Below are positions 1 through 8,292 of a stretch of DNA of 64,000 bases, in pieces. Source of the stretch: Sphingobacterium sp. SGR-19. Lineage in GTDB: Bacteria > Bacteroidota > Bacteroidia > Sphingobacteriales > Sphingobacteriaceae. The position numbers and the translations under genes were made by a program. Every line of letters starts with the position of its first letter. Position 1 is the stretch's first letter. The notes under the pieces are model-generated. The model was not told the origin of the DNA, made no database searches, and was given only the letters and a program-made list of their open reading frames with translations. Where the stretch lies: assembly GCF_011043555.1 (NCBI RefSeq), contig NZ_JAAKGS010000002.1, positions 682,001 to 746,000 of the forward strand. The letters run 5' to 3'.

Positions 1-834
1 ATATGTATTGTATGGATTGTCGATGGTGAGATGCCTATTTAGTACGCGTCGAATAGTAAAGTCACTATTAGCAAAGATTACTGTCGGATCTGCTTGTAAT
101 AACATTCCTTTTTCCAAACGATTGAGGTATAGCCCTGCGATATCCGGCATCTCATCGGTATGTAATGCCTCTCCTTTAACAATGGAAGCTAGCACACTAA
201 CCTCCTGAGGCGTTAGATTAAGAGCTGCAGCTTTTTTCTTGCGTTCGGTTGTCCAAAACTTGTTGTATTCCTCATGAAAACGTGCGACGATTTTGTTTGG
301 CGGGGTATTCCAATATATCTCATAGGTATTCGGGATAAACATGGTAAAGAAGTTATCCACCGTAAAACCATACGATTCGGCAAGCTCTTCGTTATCAAGA
401 ATCTCGATAAAAGTAGTTGAGTCCGCTTCAAAGTTTTTACCGAGCAAAGCTGCAAAGTTCTCTTTAAGACGAAGATTTTCAAATCGAAATTTGACTGCCT
501 CCTGATAACCTCCTCGAAGATTGCCTATCAAGCGTCTGTTGGACATGCCTTCGGTAAGCTTATAACGTCCCGGCTTTACACTTTTCGGATACTCCATAGC
601 CTCTGCTATATAACGAAAAAATGCAGGGTTCTTGACGATCTGTTGTTCGGTAACCGCGCGCATGACATCATCGAAAGTATCATCTGTCTTTACATACAGA
701 TATTCCTGCTTATCCGTGACACTTGGTCCTATAAAAGCCTGGTAACCTATCCACGCAGCCACGGCTCCTAGAACCAATAATAAGATAAATATAATTTTGA
801 ACGCGTTCCGAAAGCCTCTTCTTTTTTCCGCCAT
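1..834 (-). CDS. mltG: Endolytic transglycosylase MltG, C-terminus cut by window edge
   Basis: Translating the minus strand from the ATG at 834 gives an open frame of 278 codons that runs off position 1. It begins with a basic N-terminus (MAEKRRGFRNAFK) and one membrane segment at about residues 13-30. A periplasmic part typical of YceG/MltG follows, including KPGRYKLTEGMSNRRLI and FIPNTYEIYW. Late in the fragment SIVKGEALHTDEMPDIAGLY matches the family's catalytic region, where the conserved Glu follows a short SIV/E-type motif. MltG cleaves nascent peptidoglycan strands at the inner membrane and helps set glycan length. It lies 6 bases downstream of the PASTA protein gene and probably shares its promoter. 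In this copy the usual SIVExE run reads SIVKGE. The family call is confident; the C-terminal end cannot be seen. Confidence 0.9.
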   Translation of the reverse strand, partial: MAEKRRGFRNAFKIIFILLLVLGAVAAWIGYQAFIGPSVTDKQEYLYVKTDDTFDDVMRAVTEQQIVKNPAFFRYIAEAMEYPKSVKPGRYKLTEGMSNRRLIGNLRGGYQEAVKFRFENLRLKENFAALLGKNFEADSTTFIEILDNEELAESYGFTVDNFFTMFIPNTYEIYWNTPPNKIVARFHEEYNKFWTTERKKKAAALNLTPQEVSVLASIVKGEALHTDEMPDIAGLYLNRLEKGMLLQADPTVIFANSDFTIRRVLNRHLTIDNPYNTY

Positions 835-840
835 GTTTCT

Positions 841-1608
841 TTAGTTAGGTAACGAATGAGATAACGTTACGTTTATCGCGCTGCCCAAGCTTATAAATCC
901 AGCCGTACTATCTGGTTGTTGGGAAATGATTGTTGTCGACAACGAATCGGTGATCGTTCCAGAATATGCGATGTCACCTAAGCTCAATCCGACACCTGAA
1001 AGGGCAAATCGGGCTTCGCTCAATGATAAACCAATAAGATTAGGTACTTCAACGTCGTCTGCTCCCCGCCCGTTACCCAATACAAGCGTTATCTGCGATC
1101 CTTTTGGGATGAGCCTTCCAGCTTTTAACGGTTGGCCGCCAAATTTGACATCTAAAACGACATCTCGTGCGATATCCGCAATGTATACGGTGTCAGCGAT
1201 TTTAAGAGACTGGTTTTTTAAAATCGCAGACGCTTCAATGAACGTTTTCTCAATAATATTTGGGAAAGCTACCTCTGGCGGTGTTTCGGTGATAATGGTC
1301 AGGTAAATCGTCCTTCCGGTTTTTACCTGTGATTTAGGATCCGGATCTTGTTCGATGACCAGTCCCGGTTGTGCATCCATTTGATACACATAGTCGATCG
1401 AATATTCTAAATCCGCTTTCTCGAGCGTCTTCATCGCGTCGTCGATGTGTCGACCCTTTACCTGTGGCACTTCGATGGAAACGCCATGCTTTGTATACCA
1501 TTTGAGCCCGAAGAAAATACCTAAAAATAACAGCGCGAATGCGATCAAGGCACCAATTAAGTTCTTTCTAAACGTATCTGTTCGCAGATACAGCAATAAT
1601 TTCGACAT
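841..1608 (-). CDS. PASTA-domain membrane protein
   Basis: A 255-residue protein with a short cytoplasmic N-terminus, one membrane helix at about residues 16-37 and three PASTA-like repeats outside. Repeats begin near VEVPQVKGRHIDDAMKTLEK, FPNIIEKTFIEASAILKNQ and VEVPNLIGLSLSEARFALSG. PASTA domains bind peptidoglycan stem peptides or muropeptides, and here there is no attached kinase or transpeptidase domain. In Bacteroidota, stand-alone proteins of this type commonly sit beside ddl, as here. The gene is transcribed away from ddl and is followed after 6 bases by mltG, so it probably works in cell-wall synthesis. Family call is firm; exact role is inferred. Confidence 0.85.
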   Translation of the reverse strand: MSKLLLYLRTDTFRKNLIGALIAFALLFLGIFFGLKWYTKHGVSIEVPQVKGRHIDDAMKTLEKADLEYSIDYVYQMDAQPGLVIEQDPDPKSQVKTGRTIYLTIITETPPEVAFPNIIEKTFIEASAILKNQSLKIADTVYIADIARDVVLDVKFGGQPLKAGRLIPKGSQITLVLGNGRGADDVEVPNLIGLSLSEARFALSGVGLSLGDIAYSGTITDSLSTTIISQQPDSTAGFISLGSAINVTLSHSLPN

Positions 1609-1667
1609 CTATTGTTCCTATAAAATTAAGATACATTTGCCATGTACCGAACTTTCTATATAATAGA

Positions 1668-1697
1668 CAAAATTATTCTTTTTTCGCTGTAACACAA
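1668..1697 (-). promoter_or_regulatory. Predicted promoter of the PASTA-mltG operon
   Basis: On the minus strand a TTG (1697-1695) is followed by exactly 19 bases and then TAATTTTG (1675-1668), matching the Bacteroidota -33/-7 pattern TTTG-N19-TAnnTTTG. The predicted transcript would have a leader of about 50 bases before the PASTA gene. Confidence 0.55.
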
Positions 1698-1699
1698 GT

Positions 1700-1707
1700 T
1701 ATATTTG
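1700..1707 (+). promoter_or_regulatory. Predicted -7 element upstream of ddl
   Basis: TATATTTG fits TAnnTTTG and lies about 90 bases upstream of the ddl start. No good -33 element is visible at the expected distance. It is almost back to back with the divergent PASTA promoter. Confidence 0.4.
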
Positions 1708-1797
1708 TTCTCGTTTAACATTAATTAAGAAGTTAGTCGGTTAATAAGGTTGAATGAACCCTTCTGGACTGTCAATGGTATCAATATATAACAACAC

Positions 1798-2820
1798 ATG
1801 AAGACGAAAGTGGCTTTAATTACCGGAGGTTATACCGGGGAGGCAGAGGTTTCTTTTAAGAGCGCTGCATTTGTACAGGAACAACTTGACAAGGACAAAT
1901 ATGATATATGCCCCATAACGATCACGTTGGATACTTGGTTTCACGTGACGGATGCAGGCATTAAAATTCCGGTAAACAGAGCGGATTTTTCGTTGGATAT
2001 CGACGGACATGTCTTGACGTTTGATATTGCTTTTATTATTTTGCATGGTTCGCCGGGCGAAGACGGGCGGTTGCAGGGATATCTTGATATGATTGGGATT
2101 CCGTATACGTCATGCGGCGCATTGACATCTGCACTAACTATGAATAAGGAGTATACCAAAGCGGTTATCGTCGGTATCCAAGATCTGCATGTGGCGAAAT
2201 CTGTTTTGCTGTTTAGAACGAATCGAGAAGACGCTAAGGAGATCGTGCAGCGAAATCTAATTTTGCCTTATTTCGTAAAACCCAATGCTGGTGGGAGCAG
2301 TATAGGGATGTCAAAAGTGAAAGCGTTATCAGAACTACAAGAAGCATTGGATAAAGCTTTTGACGCCCCAAATACCGGCTGCCAGGTTCTTGTCGAAGAA
2401 TTTGTAACAGGTCGTGAATTTTCTCAGGGCATTTTTCGAAATGCAAAAGGAGAGCTGGTGGTATTACCCGCTACCGAGGTTCGCACGACACGAGAGTTTT
2501 TTGATTTCGAAGCAAAATATGTAGCCGGCTTAACGGAAGAGATCACACCTGCTGACTTAACAGACGAGCAGAAAGAAAGAGCTTCCCGAATTATTCAGGA
2601 TATCTATGTCCGCTTGGATTGCAAAGGTATGGTGCGCGTCGACTTCTTTTTAGAGACCGGTACAGATAAGTTTTACTTTATTGAAATTAATACTATCCCC
2701 GGACAGACACCACAAAGTTTTATACCACAACAAGTTCGGGCTGCGGGAATGAAAGAAGGTGATTTTTATGCCGAGTTAATTGAAGCGGCTATATCATCCG
2801 CTCCCAAACTTCAAAAGTAA
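1798..2820 (+). CDS. ddl: D-alanine--D-alanine ligase
   Basis: A 340-residue ATP-grasp enzyme that joins two D-alanines for the peptidoglycan precursor in the cytoplasm. Visible family marks are HGSPGEDGRLQGYLDMIGIPY near residues 80-100, PYFVKPNAGGSSIGMSKV near 160-175 (nucleotide and phosphate binding), LVEEFVTGREFSQGI, and the C-terminal metal and substrate region RVDFFLETGTDKFYFIEINTIPG. Length and motif order are normal. The start is an ATG after an A-rich stretch without a clear Shine-Dalgarno, as usual in this phylum. Its last 32 bases overlap the 3' end of the convergent folA gene. Confidence 0.96.
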   Translation: MKTKVALITGGYTGEAEVSFKSAAFVQEQLDKDKYDICPITITLDTWFHVTDAGIKIPVNRADFSLDIDGHVLTFDIAFIILHGSPGEDGRLQGYLDMIGIPYTSCGALTSALTMNKEYTKAVIVGIQDLHVAKSVLLFRTNREDAKEIVQRNLILPYFVKPNAGGSSIGMSKVKALSELQEALDKAFDAPNTGCQVLVEEFVTGREFSQGIFRNAKGELVVLPATEVRTTREFFDFEAKYVAGLTEEITPADLTDEQKERASRIIQDIYVRLDCKGMVRVDFFLETGTDKFYFIEINTIPGQTPQSFIPQQVRAAGMKEGDFYAELIEAAISSAPKLQK

Positions 2821-3289
2821 AATCATAAACATGACGTTCATCCTGGACGTGCCTTTCTTCACTCACCTTTTTCCACGCGGATTGTGGGAGCTCTGGGAAG
2901 TAGGCGTCTCCGTTCAGTGTGGTGTGTACGCGTGTTAGCAGGACCTTTTGAGCGAGTGGAAGCGCCTGTTGATAAATTTTGGCACCGCCGATGATGAAGA
3001 TTTCCCTTTCATCACGACAATACGTAAGTACCTCGTCGAGCGAATTGGCTACATCGACATTGTCTGCTGACCAATTCAAATCTCTCGTTAGAACAATATT
3101 GCGTCGTTGCGGTAACGGCTTTCCAATGGATTCATACGTTTTTCGACCCATGACAACAGAATGGTCTAACGTATGCTGTTTGAAATATTTGAAATCATCG
3201 GGGAGATGCCATAGCATCTGGTTGTTTTTTCCAATAGCATTGTTCTCTGCTGCAGCAACAATTAGTGTTATTTTTAATTCACTCATCAT
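2789..3289 (-). CDS. folA: Dihydrofolate reductase
   Basis: A 166-residue DHFR that reduces dihydrofolate to tetrahydrofolate with NADPH. Visible marks are ITLIVAAAENNAIGKNNQML at the N-terminus, WHLPDDFKYFKQHT with the substrate-binding acidic residue, MGRKTYESIGKPLPQRRNIV for NADPH binding, and IFIIGGAKIYQQAL near residue 100. It lies 28 bases downstream of thyA on the same strand, the common thyA-folA pairing: ThyA makes dihydrofolate and FolA regenerates tetrahydrofolate. Start may be the first or second Met. Its 3' end overlaps ddl by 32 bases. Confidence 0.96.
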   Translation of the reverse strand: MMSELKITLIVAAAENNAIGKNNQMLWHLPDDFKYFKQHTLDHSVVMGRKTYESIGKPLPQRRNIVLTRDLNWSADNVDVANSLDEVLTYCRDEREIFIIGGAKIYQQALPLAQKVLLTRVHTTLNGDAYFPELPQSAWKKVSEERHVQDERHVYDFTFEVWERMI

Positions 3290-3317
3290 TCATCACTTAT
3301 GGTTCATCACGCAGTTC

Positions 3318-4139
3318 CTACACGGCAACAGGAGCTTTAATATGAGGGTGAAACTCGTAATTTTCCAATTCAAAATCTTCAAACTTAAAATCGAAAATAT
3401 TTTTTACATCCGGATTTATTTTCATGGTCGGCAGCGGCTTCGGTTCTCGGCTTAGCTGCAACTCCGTTTGTTCGAAATGATTGCTGTATATATGAGCGTC
3501 TCCTAATGTGTGGACGAAATCACCAACTTCCATATCACATACTTGAGCAACCATCATAGTCAATAAAGCGTATGATGCGATATTGAACGGTACACCCAAG
3601 AAGATATCCGCGCTTCGCTGGTAAAGTTGGCAAGAAAGCTGTGGCTTCATTATGCCCTTTTCAGGTTGCACGGGTGCAACATAAAATTGGAAAAAAGCAT
3701 GACAGGGTGGGAGTGCCATGTTTTCAATTTCCGCAACATTCCATGCGGAGACGATAATCCGGCGAGAGTCAGGTGATTTTTTAAGCTGCTCCATAACTTG
3801 CGTTATTTGGTCGATATGGCGGCCGTCCGGTGTTGGCCAAGAGCGCCATTGTGAACCATATACAGGCCCCAGATTACCATTTTCATCAGCCCATTCATCC
3901 CAAATGCTTACCCCGTTCTCTTTTAAATAGTTGATATTTGTATCGCCTTGTAAGAACCAGATCAATTCATGTATGATGGAACGAAGATGCAATTTTTTTG
4001 TGGTAACTAACGGAAAACCGTCGTTGAGGTTGAAACGCATCTGGTAACCAAATACACTGCGTGTTCCCGTACCCGTACGATCCGTCTTATCAACCCCATT
4101 TTCATAAACATGTTTCAGTAAATCCAGATATTGTTTCAT
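3318..4139 (-). CDS. thyA: Thymidylate synthase
   Basis: A 273-residue ThyA that methylates dUMP to dTMP using methylenetetrahydrofolate. The N-terminal [20 protein letters not shown] holds the phosphate-binding Arg. The catalytic Cys is C146 in [12 protein letters not shown], and the substrate-binding region reads [20 protein letters not shown], followed by HIYSNH. Full length. It heads a thyA-folA operon. Immediately upstream (4165-4328) is a structured repeat that points at this start; the nearest -7-like sequence on the minus strand is TATCTTCG, an imperfect TAnnTTTG. Confidence 0.97.
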   Translation of the reverse strand: MKQYLDLLKHVYENGVDKTDRTGTGTRSVFGYQMRFNLNDGFPLVTTKKLHLRSIIHELIWFLQGDTNINYLKENGVSIWDEWADENGNLGPVYGSQWRSWPTPDGRHIDQITQVMEQLKKSPDSRRIIVSAWNVAEIENMALPPCHAFFQFYVAPVQPEKGIMKPQLSCQLYQRSADIFLGVPFNIASYALLTMMVAQVCDMEVGDFVHTLGDAHIYSNHFEQTELQLSREPKPLPTMKINPDVKNIFDFKFEDFELENYEFHPHIKAPVAV

Positions 4140-4164
4140 AATGACTACGAAGATAGTTGTTTCT

Positions 4165-4328
4165 TTCCTTTTTTTCTAGATAAAAAAAGGAACAAAAAAA
4201 TCACGACTTGTATCGTTCCGCTATTTTTACTCGCCGATTCCTTAACAAAATTAAACTCACTTCGTTCAGACAAAATTTTGTTTTAGCGGAATCGTCTTCA
4301 TAAAATCACGCGGAACGATACGATGTCG
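4165..4328 (-). repeat. Structured intergenic repeat, long-loop type, copy C, pointing at thyA
   Basis: Reading toward thyA there is a stem GTATCGTTCCGC (4321-4310) pairing perfectly with GCGGAACGATAC (4221-4210) around an 88-base loop. An outer CGAC pairing and a T-run (4200-4194) follow. A second hairpin comes next, TTCCTTTTTTT (4192-4182) pairing with 4175-4165. A homologous copy in opposite orientation is at 15963-16120. The loop shares segments with that copy around CTATTTTT, CCTTAACAAAATTAAACTC and ATTTTGTT. It resembles an intrinsic terminator followed by an A/T hairpin. Confidence 0.7.
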
Positions 4329-4333
4329 ATTGT

Positions 4334-4352
4334 AGTCCACGTATCGTGGACT
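4334..4352. repeat. Short perfect hairpin between repeat copies
   Basis: AGTCCAC and GTGGACT pair perfectly around a 5-base loop (GTATC). It sits between the long-loop repeat and the truncated copy in the thyA-mtaB gap. No T-tract on either side. Confidence 0.5.
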
Positions 4353-4370
4353 TTGGGTGTCTATGGCACC

Positions 4371-4430
4371 ATCCTTTCCCTAAGATAAAAAAAGGTCGCC
4401 TCAAAACTTCGATGTGGAATTCGTAGGTTA
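4371..4430 (+). repeat. Truncated copy of the short-loop structured repeat (copy F)
   Basis: Positions 4371-4406 match 4453-4486 of the neighbouring full copy, including an exact 14-base direct repeat AGGTCGCCTCAAAA at 4393 and 4473, 80 bases apart. After about 4407 the sequence diverges and no partner arm, T-tract or second hairpin follows. It looks like the remnant of a second element in the same orientation. Confidence 0.55.
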
Positions 4431-4452
4431 AGGAGGGGGATACAATTGCACT

Positions 4453-4591
4453 ATCCTGCCCTTAATTTTTTTAGGTCGCCTCAAAAGCTTTGGCAACTGT
4501 AGAAATTTCATTTTCGCACTATCCAGAATGCCAAAGGTTTTCAGCGACGAGTTTTTTTTGGTTACTTTTTTTTGAGGGAAAAAAAAGTAAC
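4453..4591 (+). repeat. Structured intergenic repeat, short-loop type, copy D, pointing at mtaB
   Basis: Left arm 4475-4495 (begins GTCGCCTCAAAAGC) pairs with right arm 4529-4548 (ends GGTTTTCAGCGAC) around a 33-base loop, with one bulge and two mismatches. GAG and eight T follow (4549-4559), then a perfect 13-base hairpin GTTACTTTTTTTT/AAAAAAAAGTAAC at 4561-4591. The loop, read on the minus strand, contains TGGATAGTGC and TACAG, shared with copies at 15771 and 19530 although the arms differ. The second hairpin overlaps the mtaB -7 element. Confidence 0.72.
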
Positions 4592-4595
4592 TTTG
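4588..4595 (+). promoter_or_regulatory. Predicted -7 element of mtaB
   Basis: TAACTTTG fits TAnnTTTG and ends 10 bases before the mtaB ATG, so the leader would be only a few bases. Its first half lies inside the right arm of the repeat's second hairpin. No TTTG at a 19-base distance is seen. Confidence 0.45.
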
Positions 4596-4605
4596 CAAAA
4601 TCGTC

Positions 4606-5928
4606 ATGAACAAAAAAGTAGCTTTTTATACGTTGGGATGTAAACTGAATTATTCAGAAACATCTTCCATCGGCAGGATTTTCAAAGAAGCAGGCTATGA
4701 AACCACTCCGTTTAATAGTAAGGCAGATGTCTATGTCATCAATACATGTTCGGTGACCGATCATGCGGATAAAAAGTGTCGTAAGGTCGTGAAAGAAGCA
4801 CTAAAGCATTCTCCAAATGCGTATGTTACCATCGTGGGATGCTACGCCCAGTTAAAACCGCGGGAGATAGCTGAGATACCCGGAGTGGATATGGTATTAG
4901 GAGCAGCTGAGAAATTTAATATTATCGAACATATCAACGATCTAACGAAACAAGAAAAAGCTGTTGTTCATAACGCACCAATAGACGAAACACACCAATT
5001 TGTTTCTGCGTATTCCATAGGCGATCGGACGCGTACATTCTTAAAAGTACAGGATGGTTGTGATTACTCGTGTACATTCTGTACGATACCATTGGCACGT
5101 GGCGCGAGCCGTTCGGGTAAAATTGAAGATATCGTACGGCAAGCGGAAGAGATTGCGGCCTCGGGCGTAAAAGAGATTGTATTGACGGGAGTTAATATTG
5201 GCGACTTTGGGATACGGGATGGAAAACGGCAAGACCGTTTTTTGGATTTGGTGAAAGCATTAGATGAGGTGGAGGGCATAGACCGTATACGAATTTCCTC
5301 TATTGAGCCAAACCTGCTCGCGAATGAAATCATAGAATTTGTAGCACAATCTAAAAGATTTGTGCCGCATTTCCACATGCCGTTACAGTCGGGAAGTAAT
5401 AAATTATTGGGGAAAATGCGCCGGCGTTATAAGCGTGAGCTTTACGCAGAACGTGTAGCGAAGATAAAATCGCTGATGCCCGATTGTTGTATCGGTGTAG
5501 ATGTTATCGTGGGATTTCCTGGCGAGACGCGTGAAGATTTTCTCGATACGTATAATTTCTTAAATGAAATGGATATTTCCTATTTGCATGTCTTTACATA
5601 TTCAGAAAGGGAAAATACGATTGCTGCGCAGATGGAAGGAGCCGTTCCCGGTGCGCAACGTAGTGACAGAAGCAAAATGCTGCATATCCTTTCAGAGAAA
5701 AAGCGACGCGCGTTTTATGAAAAGCAACTTGGTAAAATCGGAGAGGTGCTGTTTGAGAGTGATGTTAAGGACGGCTATATGCATGGATTTTCGAAAAACT
5801 ATGTGAAAGTACGTTCATTGTATGACCCGTTACTCGTCAACGAAATTATACCGGCCAAATTCACGGCTATCACCGAACAATGTGAAGTGGAGATCGAAGA
5901 ATTGCCTGAATTATTGGTACATGCATAA
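4606..5928 (+). CDS. mtaB: tRNA (N6-threonylcarbamoyladenosine(37)-C2)-methylthiotransferase MtaB
   Basis: A 440-residue radical-SAM methylthiotransferase. The N-terminal UPF0004 domain carries three cluster Cys in YTLGCKLNYSE, VINTCSVTDHADKKC and IVGCYAQLKP. The radical-SAM cluster is in VQDGCDYSCTFCTIPLARG, followed by a C-terminal TRAM-like region. The short YTLGCKLN start and overall length fit MtaB, which converts t6A37 to ms2t6A in ANN-decoding tRNAs, rather than MiaB or RimO. It starts at an ATG right after the repeat at 4453-4591 and ends 6 bases from the convergent EamA gene. Confidence 0.93.
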   Translation: MNKKVAFYTLGCKLNYSETSSIGRIFKEAGYETTPFNSKADVYVINTCSVTDHADKKCRKVVKEALKHSPNAYVTIVGCYAQLKPREIAEIPGVDMVLGAAEKFNIIEHINDLTKQEKAVVHNAPIDETHQFVSAYSIGDRTRTFLKVQDGCDYSCTFCTIPLARGASRSGKIEDIVRQAEEIAASGVKEIVLTGVNIGDFGIRDGKRQDRFLDLVKALDEVEGIDRIRISSIEPNLLANEIIEFVAQSKRFVPHFHMPLQSGSNKLLGKMRRRYKRELYAERVAKIKSLMPDCCIGVDVIVGFPGETREDFLDTYNFLNEMDISYLHVFTYSERENTIAAQMEGAVPGAQRSDRSKMLHILSEKKRRAFYEKQLGKIGEVLFESDVKDGYMHGFSKNYVKVRSLYDPLLVNEIIPAKFTAITEQCEVEIEELPELLVHA

Positions 5929-5934
5929 TATTAC

Positions 5935-6828
5935 CTAACGTTTACGGATATTGAGTAAAATCACCACCACCAATATGCCGGCTACCCCTATAAATTGCCA
6001 TATAGACACCTCTTCCTTTAGTACAATATAGGACATACAAACAGCTACAGGCAGTTCAATGTAACTCAATATATTTCCGAGCGATACACCTGTTTTAGGG
6101 ATTCCATAAGAGAATAAAAGAGGGGGTAGGACTGTCCCGAAAACGGAAAGTAACAATCCATAACGCCATAGGGATGAAAAAACCGAAGAGGTGAAAAGGG
6201 TAAACGGTTGCAATACAACAAAAACCAAGAGAAACGCCCCGATAATCATGTAAGCACTTTTTTGAAGAGGCGGATGATCGTTGCCAACCCGTCCACTGAC
6301 GATAATAAATATGGCGTAAGCGGTAGCCGCAAGAAGCCCATAACCGATGCCAACGATGCTGACCGATTTAAAGTCATGCTCTAATAACCCTGTCGCGAGA
6401 ACCGTACTTCCCAAGATAGCAGCAATACCGATCGTTTGTCGTCGCGTAAGTTTTGTTTTGAAGAAAATAAACTCGATCAGTTGTCCGATCCAAATATATT
6501 GCATCAAGAGAATGATGGCCAAAGAGGCCGGAACAAGCTGTACGCTTTTGTAATACAAAATACTGACTGCACCGGTAGATAGCCCGCTGACGATGATGTG
6601 CCATTTCGGTGAAGCGGAAGAATATTTGGAAAAGTAGCCTTTATTAGCGATAAACATCATTCCAATGAATATCCATAAGAGTAGCATACCAAAAAGCGCT
6701 TGGATACCTGTTACCTCGCCCAAAGTGAAGCCTTGTGCATAGGCTTTTTTTACAAAGGTGGATAATATACCAAAGCTGGCAGCACCTAAAACAACAGCAA
6801 TAATACCTTTTACTCGTTCCCTGTCCAT
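5935..6828 (-). CDS. EamA/DMT-family transporter
   Basis: About 297 residues with roughly ten hydrophobic segments in two homologous halves, as in drug/metabolite transporters of the EamA family. The first half starts GIIAVVLGAASFGILSTFVK and the second contains IVGIGYGLLAATAYAIFIIV. I chose the ATG at 6828 (MDRERVKG); a TTG 12 bases upstream would add MRAK. Substrate cannot be read from the sequence; members export amino acids, nucleosides or other small metabolites. It is single and convergent with mtaB. Confidence 0.85.
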   Translation of the reverse strand: MDRERVKGIIAVVLGAASFGILSTFVKKAYAQGFTLGEVTGIQALFGMLLLWIFIGMMFIANKGYFSKYSSASPKWHIIVSGLSTGAVSILYYKSVQLVPASLAIILLMQYIWIGQLIEFIFFKTKLTRRQTIGIAAILGSTVLATGLLEHDFKSVSIVGIGYGLLAATAYAIFIIVSGRVGNDHPPLQKSAYMIIGAFLLVFVVLQPFTLFTSSVFSSLWRYGLLLSVFGTVLPPLLFSYGIPKTGVSLGNILSYIELPVAVCMSYIVLKEEVSIWQFIGVAGILVVVILLNIRKR

Positions 6829-6862
6829 TTTGGCGCGCAAGATACAAAATCATTCTCCAAAC

Positions 6863-6893
6863 TTTGTTAAACGCATCCTGATGTTTATTTTTG
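6863..6893 (+). promoter_or_regulatory. Bacteroidota promoter of the NlpC/P60 lipoprotein gene
   Basis: TTTG (6863-6866), exactly 19 bases, then TATTTTTG (6886-6893): a full match to the phylum's sigma-A promoter pattern. The ATG follows only 4 bases after the -7 element, so the predicted transcript starts at or next to the start codon. Confidence 0.7.
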
Positions 6894-6897
6894 TGCT

Positions 6898-7494
6898 ATG
6901 CAGCACCGATCATACAAGTATATTACGCTATTATCATGGGTTATGGCCGTTTTTCTATTGGCGTCTTGTGGGGCCAAAAGAAAAGTACTCCATGGAAATC
7001 GCTCACATCGTGGCACACCTAATATGAGCATCCCTACAGACGCAAGTGATGCACGTGGTAAATCGGTATCTGGTTCTGGGATAGATAATTATGCTGCGAT
7101 ACTAGGCGTTTCCGCACGTGATTTGAACAACAAATCACTTTATTCTTTCATCGATAAATGGTTAGGGAGTCCGCATCGTCTCGGCGGTATGCAACCTTCA
7201 GGAATAGATTGTTCCGGCTTTGTGGGGATCTTATATAGAGAGGTATATGGTAAAAATTTACCAAGGAGCTCCCGGGATATGAGCGAACATGTGAAAAGAA
7301 AATATGAAAGACAATTAAAAGAGGGTGATTTGGTATTTTTCTCCTTTGGAGGAAGAAACATAGATCACGTAGGTGTGTACCTGCATAATAATAAATTTGT
7401 ACATGTGTCGACACGGAGAGGCGTCATTATTTCTGACATCAAAGACAGCTGGTATTACAAATACTTTGTACGCGCCGGTACACCAAAAATCTAA
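6898..7494 (+). CDS. NlpC/P60-family cell-wall hydrolase lipoprotein
   Basis: A 198-residue lipoprotein. The signal peptide ends at lipobox LLASC (Cys24), with basic residues before the hydrophobic core that support this start over the internal Met16. The NlpC/P60 domain covers about residues 75-195. Catalytic Cys is in PSGIDCSGFVG, catalytic His in DHVGVYL, and the third polar position probably the His in FVHVST. Such enzymes (Spr/MepS-like) cut the D-Glu-mDAP bond or related peptidoglycan cross-links in the periplasm. It is monocistronic with a promoter that abuts the start codon, and divergent from the EamA gene. Confidence 0.92.
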   Translation: MQHRSYKYITLLSWVMAVFLLASCGAKRKVLHGNRSHRGTPNMSIPTDASDARGKSVSGSGIDNYAAILGVSARDLNNKSLYSFIDKWLGSPHRLGGMQPSGIDCSGFVGILYREVYGKNLPRSSRDMSEHVKRKYERQLKEGDLVFFSFGGRNIDHVGVYLHNNKFVHVSTRRGVIISDIKDSWYYKYFVRAGTPKI

Positions 7495-7558
7495 CATTTA
7501 AATTACAATCCCTTTTTAATAAGCCTATACTTTCCTGTCTAAGTTCAGCCGTAATGTG

Positions 7559-7566
7559 TATTTTTG
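7559..7566 (+). promoter_or_regulatory. Predicted -7 element before the 7584 gene
   Basis: TATTTTTG fits TAnnTTTG and lies 17 bases before the ATG. No convincing -33 element. Confidence 0.4.
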
Positions 7567-7583
7567 CGACAAATTGATTTGTC

Positions 7584-8084
7584 ATGAGTAGAAGATCGAA
7601 GACCATCTTTTTGGCACTGTGTATTATCGGTTCTTTTTTTATTTATTGTGTTTATTATTATTCCAATATGGTAAAGAATGCACCTTTTCGTTATTCCGAT
7701 TTTGAATATATTTCCATTCAATACGGTTCGCGGGATTCGATGCTAAACAGCTACAATTCGGCAACGCAGGATTATCAATATCTCAATCGTGAAAATGAAA
7801 TCGTTAAAAAGAAATTGAAGCTGACGAGCGATGATTTACTTTTTCTACACCGTAAAGCGATGGAAATGGGATTTTGGAATGTGGACAATGATATGACAAC
7901 GCATAGAGCAGATTCGCTTGAAGGAAGGATGGTGCCGCGATACATTCTGGAATATAAGTACAAGGAAAAAGGAAAAACTGTGACGATGGATGCAGATTAT
8001 CCGGGGAATCAAAAAATGATGGACGCCGCCAAAACGACGATCGAAACGGTTTTAGAGCGGATAAATATCGCGAATGCACGGTAA
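7584..8084 (+). CDS. Conserved membrane-anchored protein of unknown function
   Basis: A 166-residue protein that I do not recognise. One hydrophobic segment at about residues 8-27 (IFLALCIIGSFFIYCVYYY) after a basic MSRRSK start suggests a single membrane anchor with a soluble outside part. The soluble part mixes predicted helices and strands with a central region around LKLTSDDLLFLHRKAMEMGF. No catalytic motif is evident. It has its own -7 element and is followed by a strong terminator shared with the convergent channel gene. Confidence 0.7.
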   Translation: MSRRSKTIFLALCIIGSFFIYCVYYYSNMVKNAPFRYSDFEYISIQYGSRDSMLNSYNSATQDYQYLNRENEIVKKKLKLTSDDLLFLHRKAMEMGFWNVDNDMTTHRADSLEGRMVPRYILEYKYKEKGKTVTMDADYPGNQKMMDAAKTTIETVLERINIANAR

Positions 8085-8233
8085 AAAAGATTAGCAACAA
8101 TATTACCTTTTTAACATAAAGCTAATGAGCACTTCACATTAAAAGTTCACCTTTGTGGTGAGTAATTTTTGTTCGTCATTAATGTGTAATTAATGGTTAG
8201 TGTTTATGTTCAGGCTTGTTGTGAAACATGCCT

Positions 8234-8277
8234 AAAGCAAAAAGGTTGTCCACGATAGGACAACCCTTTTGCTTTTT
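8234..8277. terminator. Bidirectional intrinsic terminator
   Basis: AAAGCAAAAAGGTTGTCC pairs with GGACAACCCTTTTGCTTT around a short loop (ACGATA), with an A-run on the left and T-run on the right. It serves the convergent 7584 gene and the channel gene ending at 8293. Confidence 0.85.
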
Positions 8278-8292
8278 ACATACTTATTGAAC

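Noticed and set aside
4428-4613. 61-codon minus-strand frame in the thyA-mtaB gap
   Set aside because: It lies wholly across the structured repeat, consists of hairpin and A/T-run sequence, and has no protein character.
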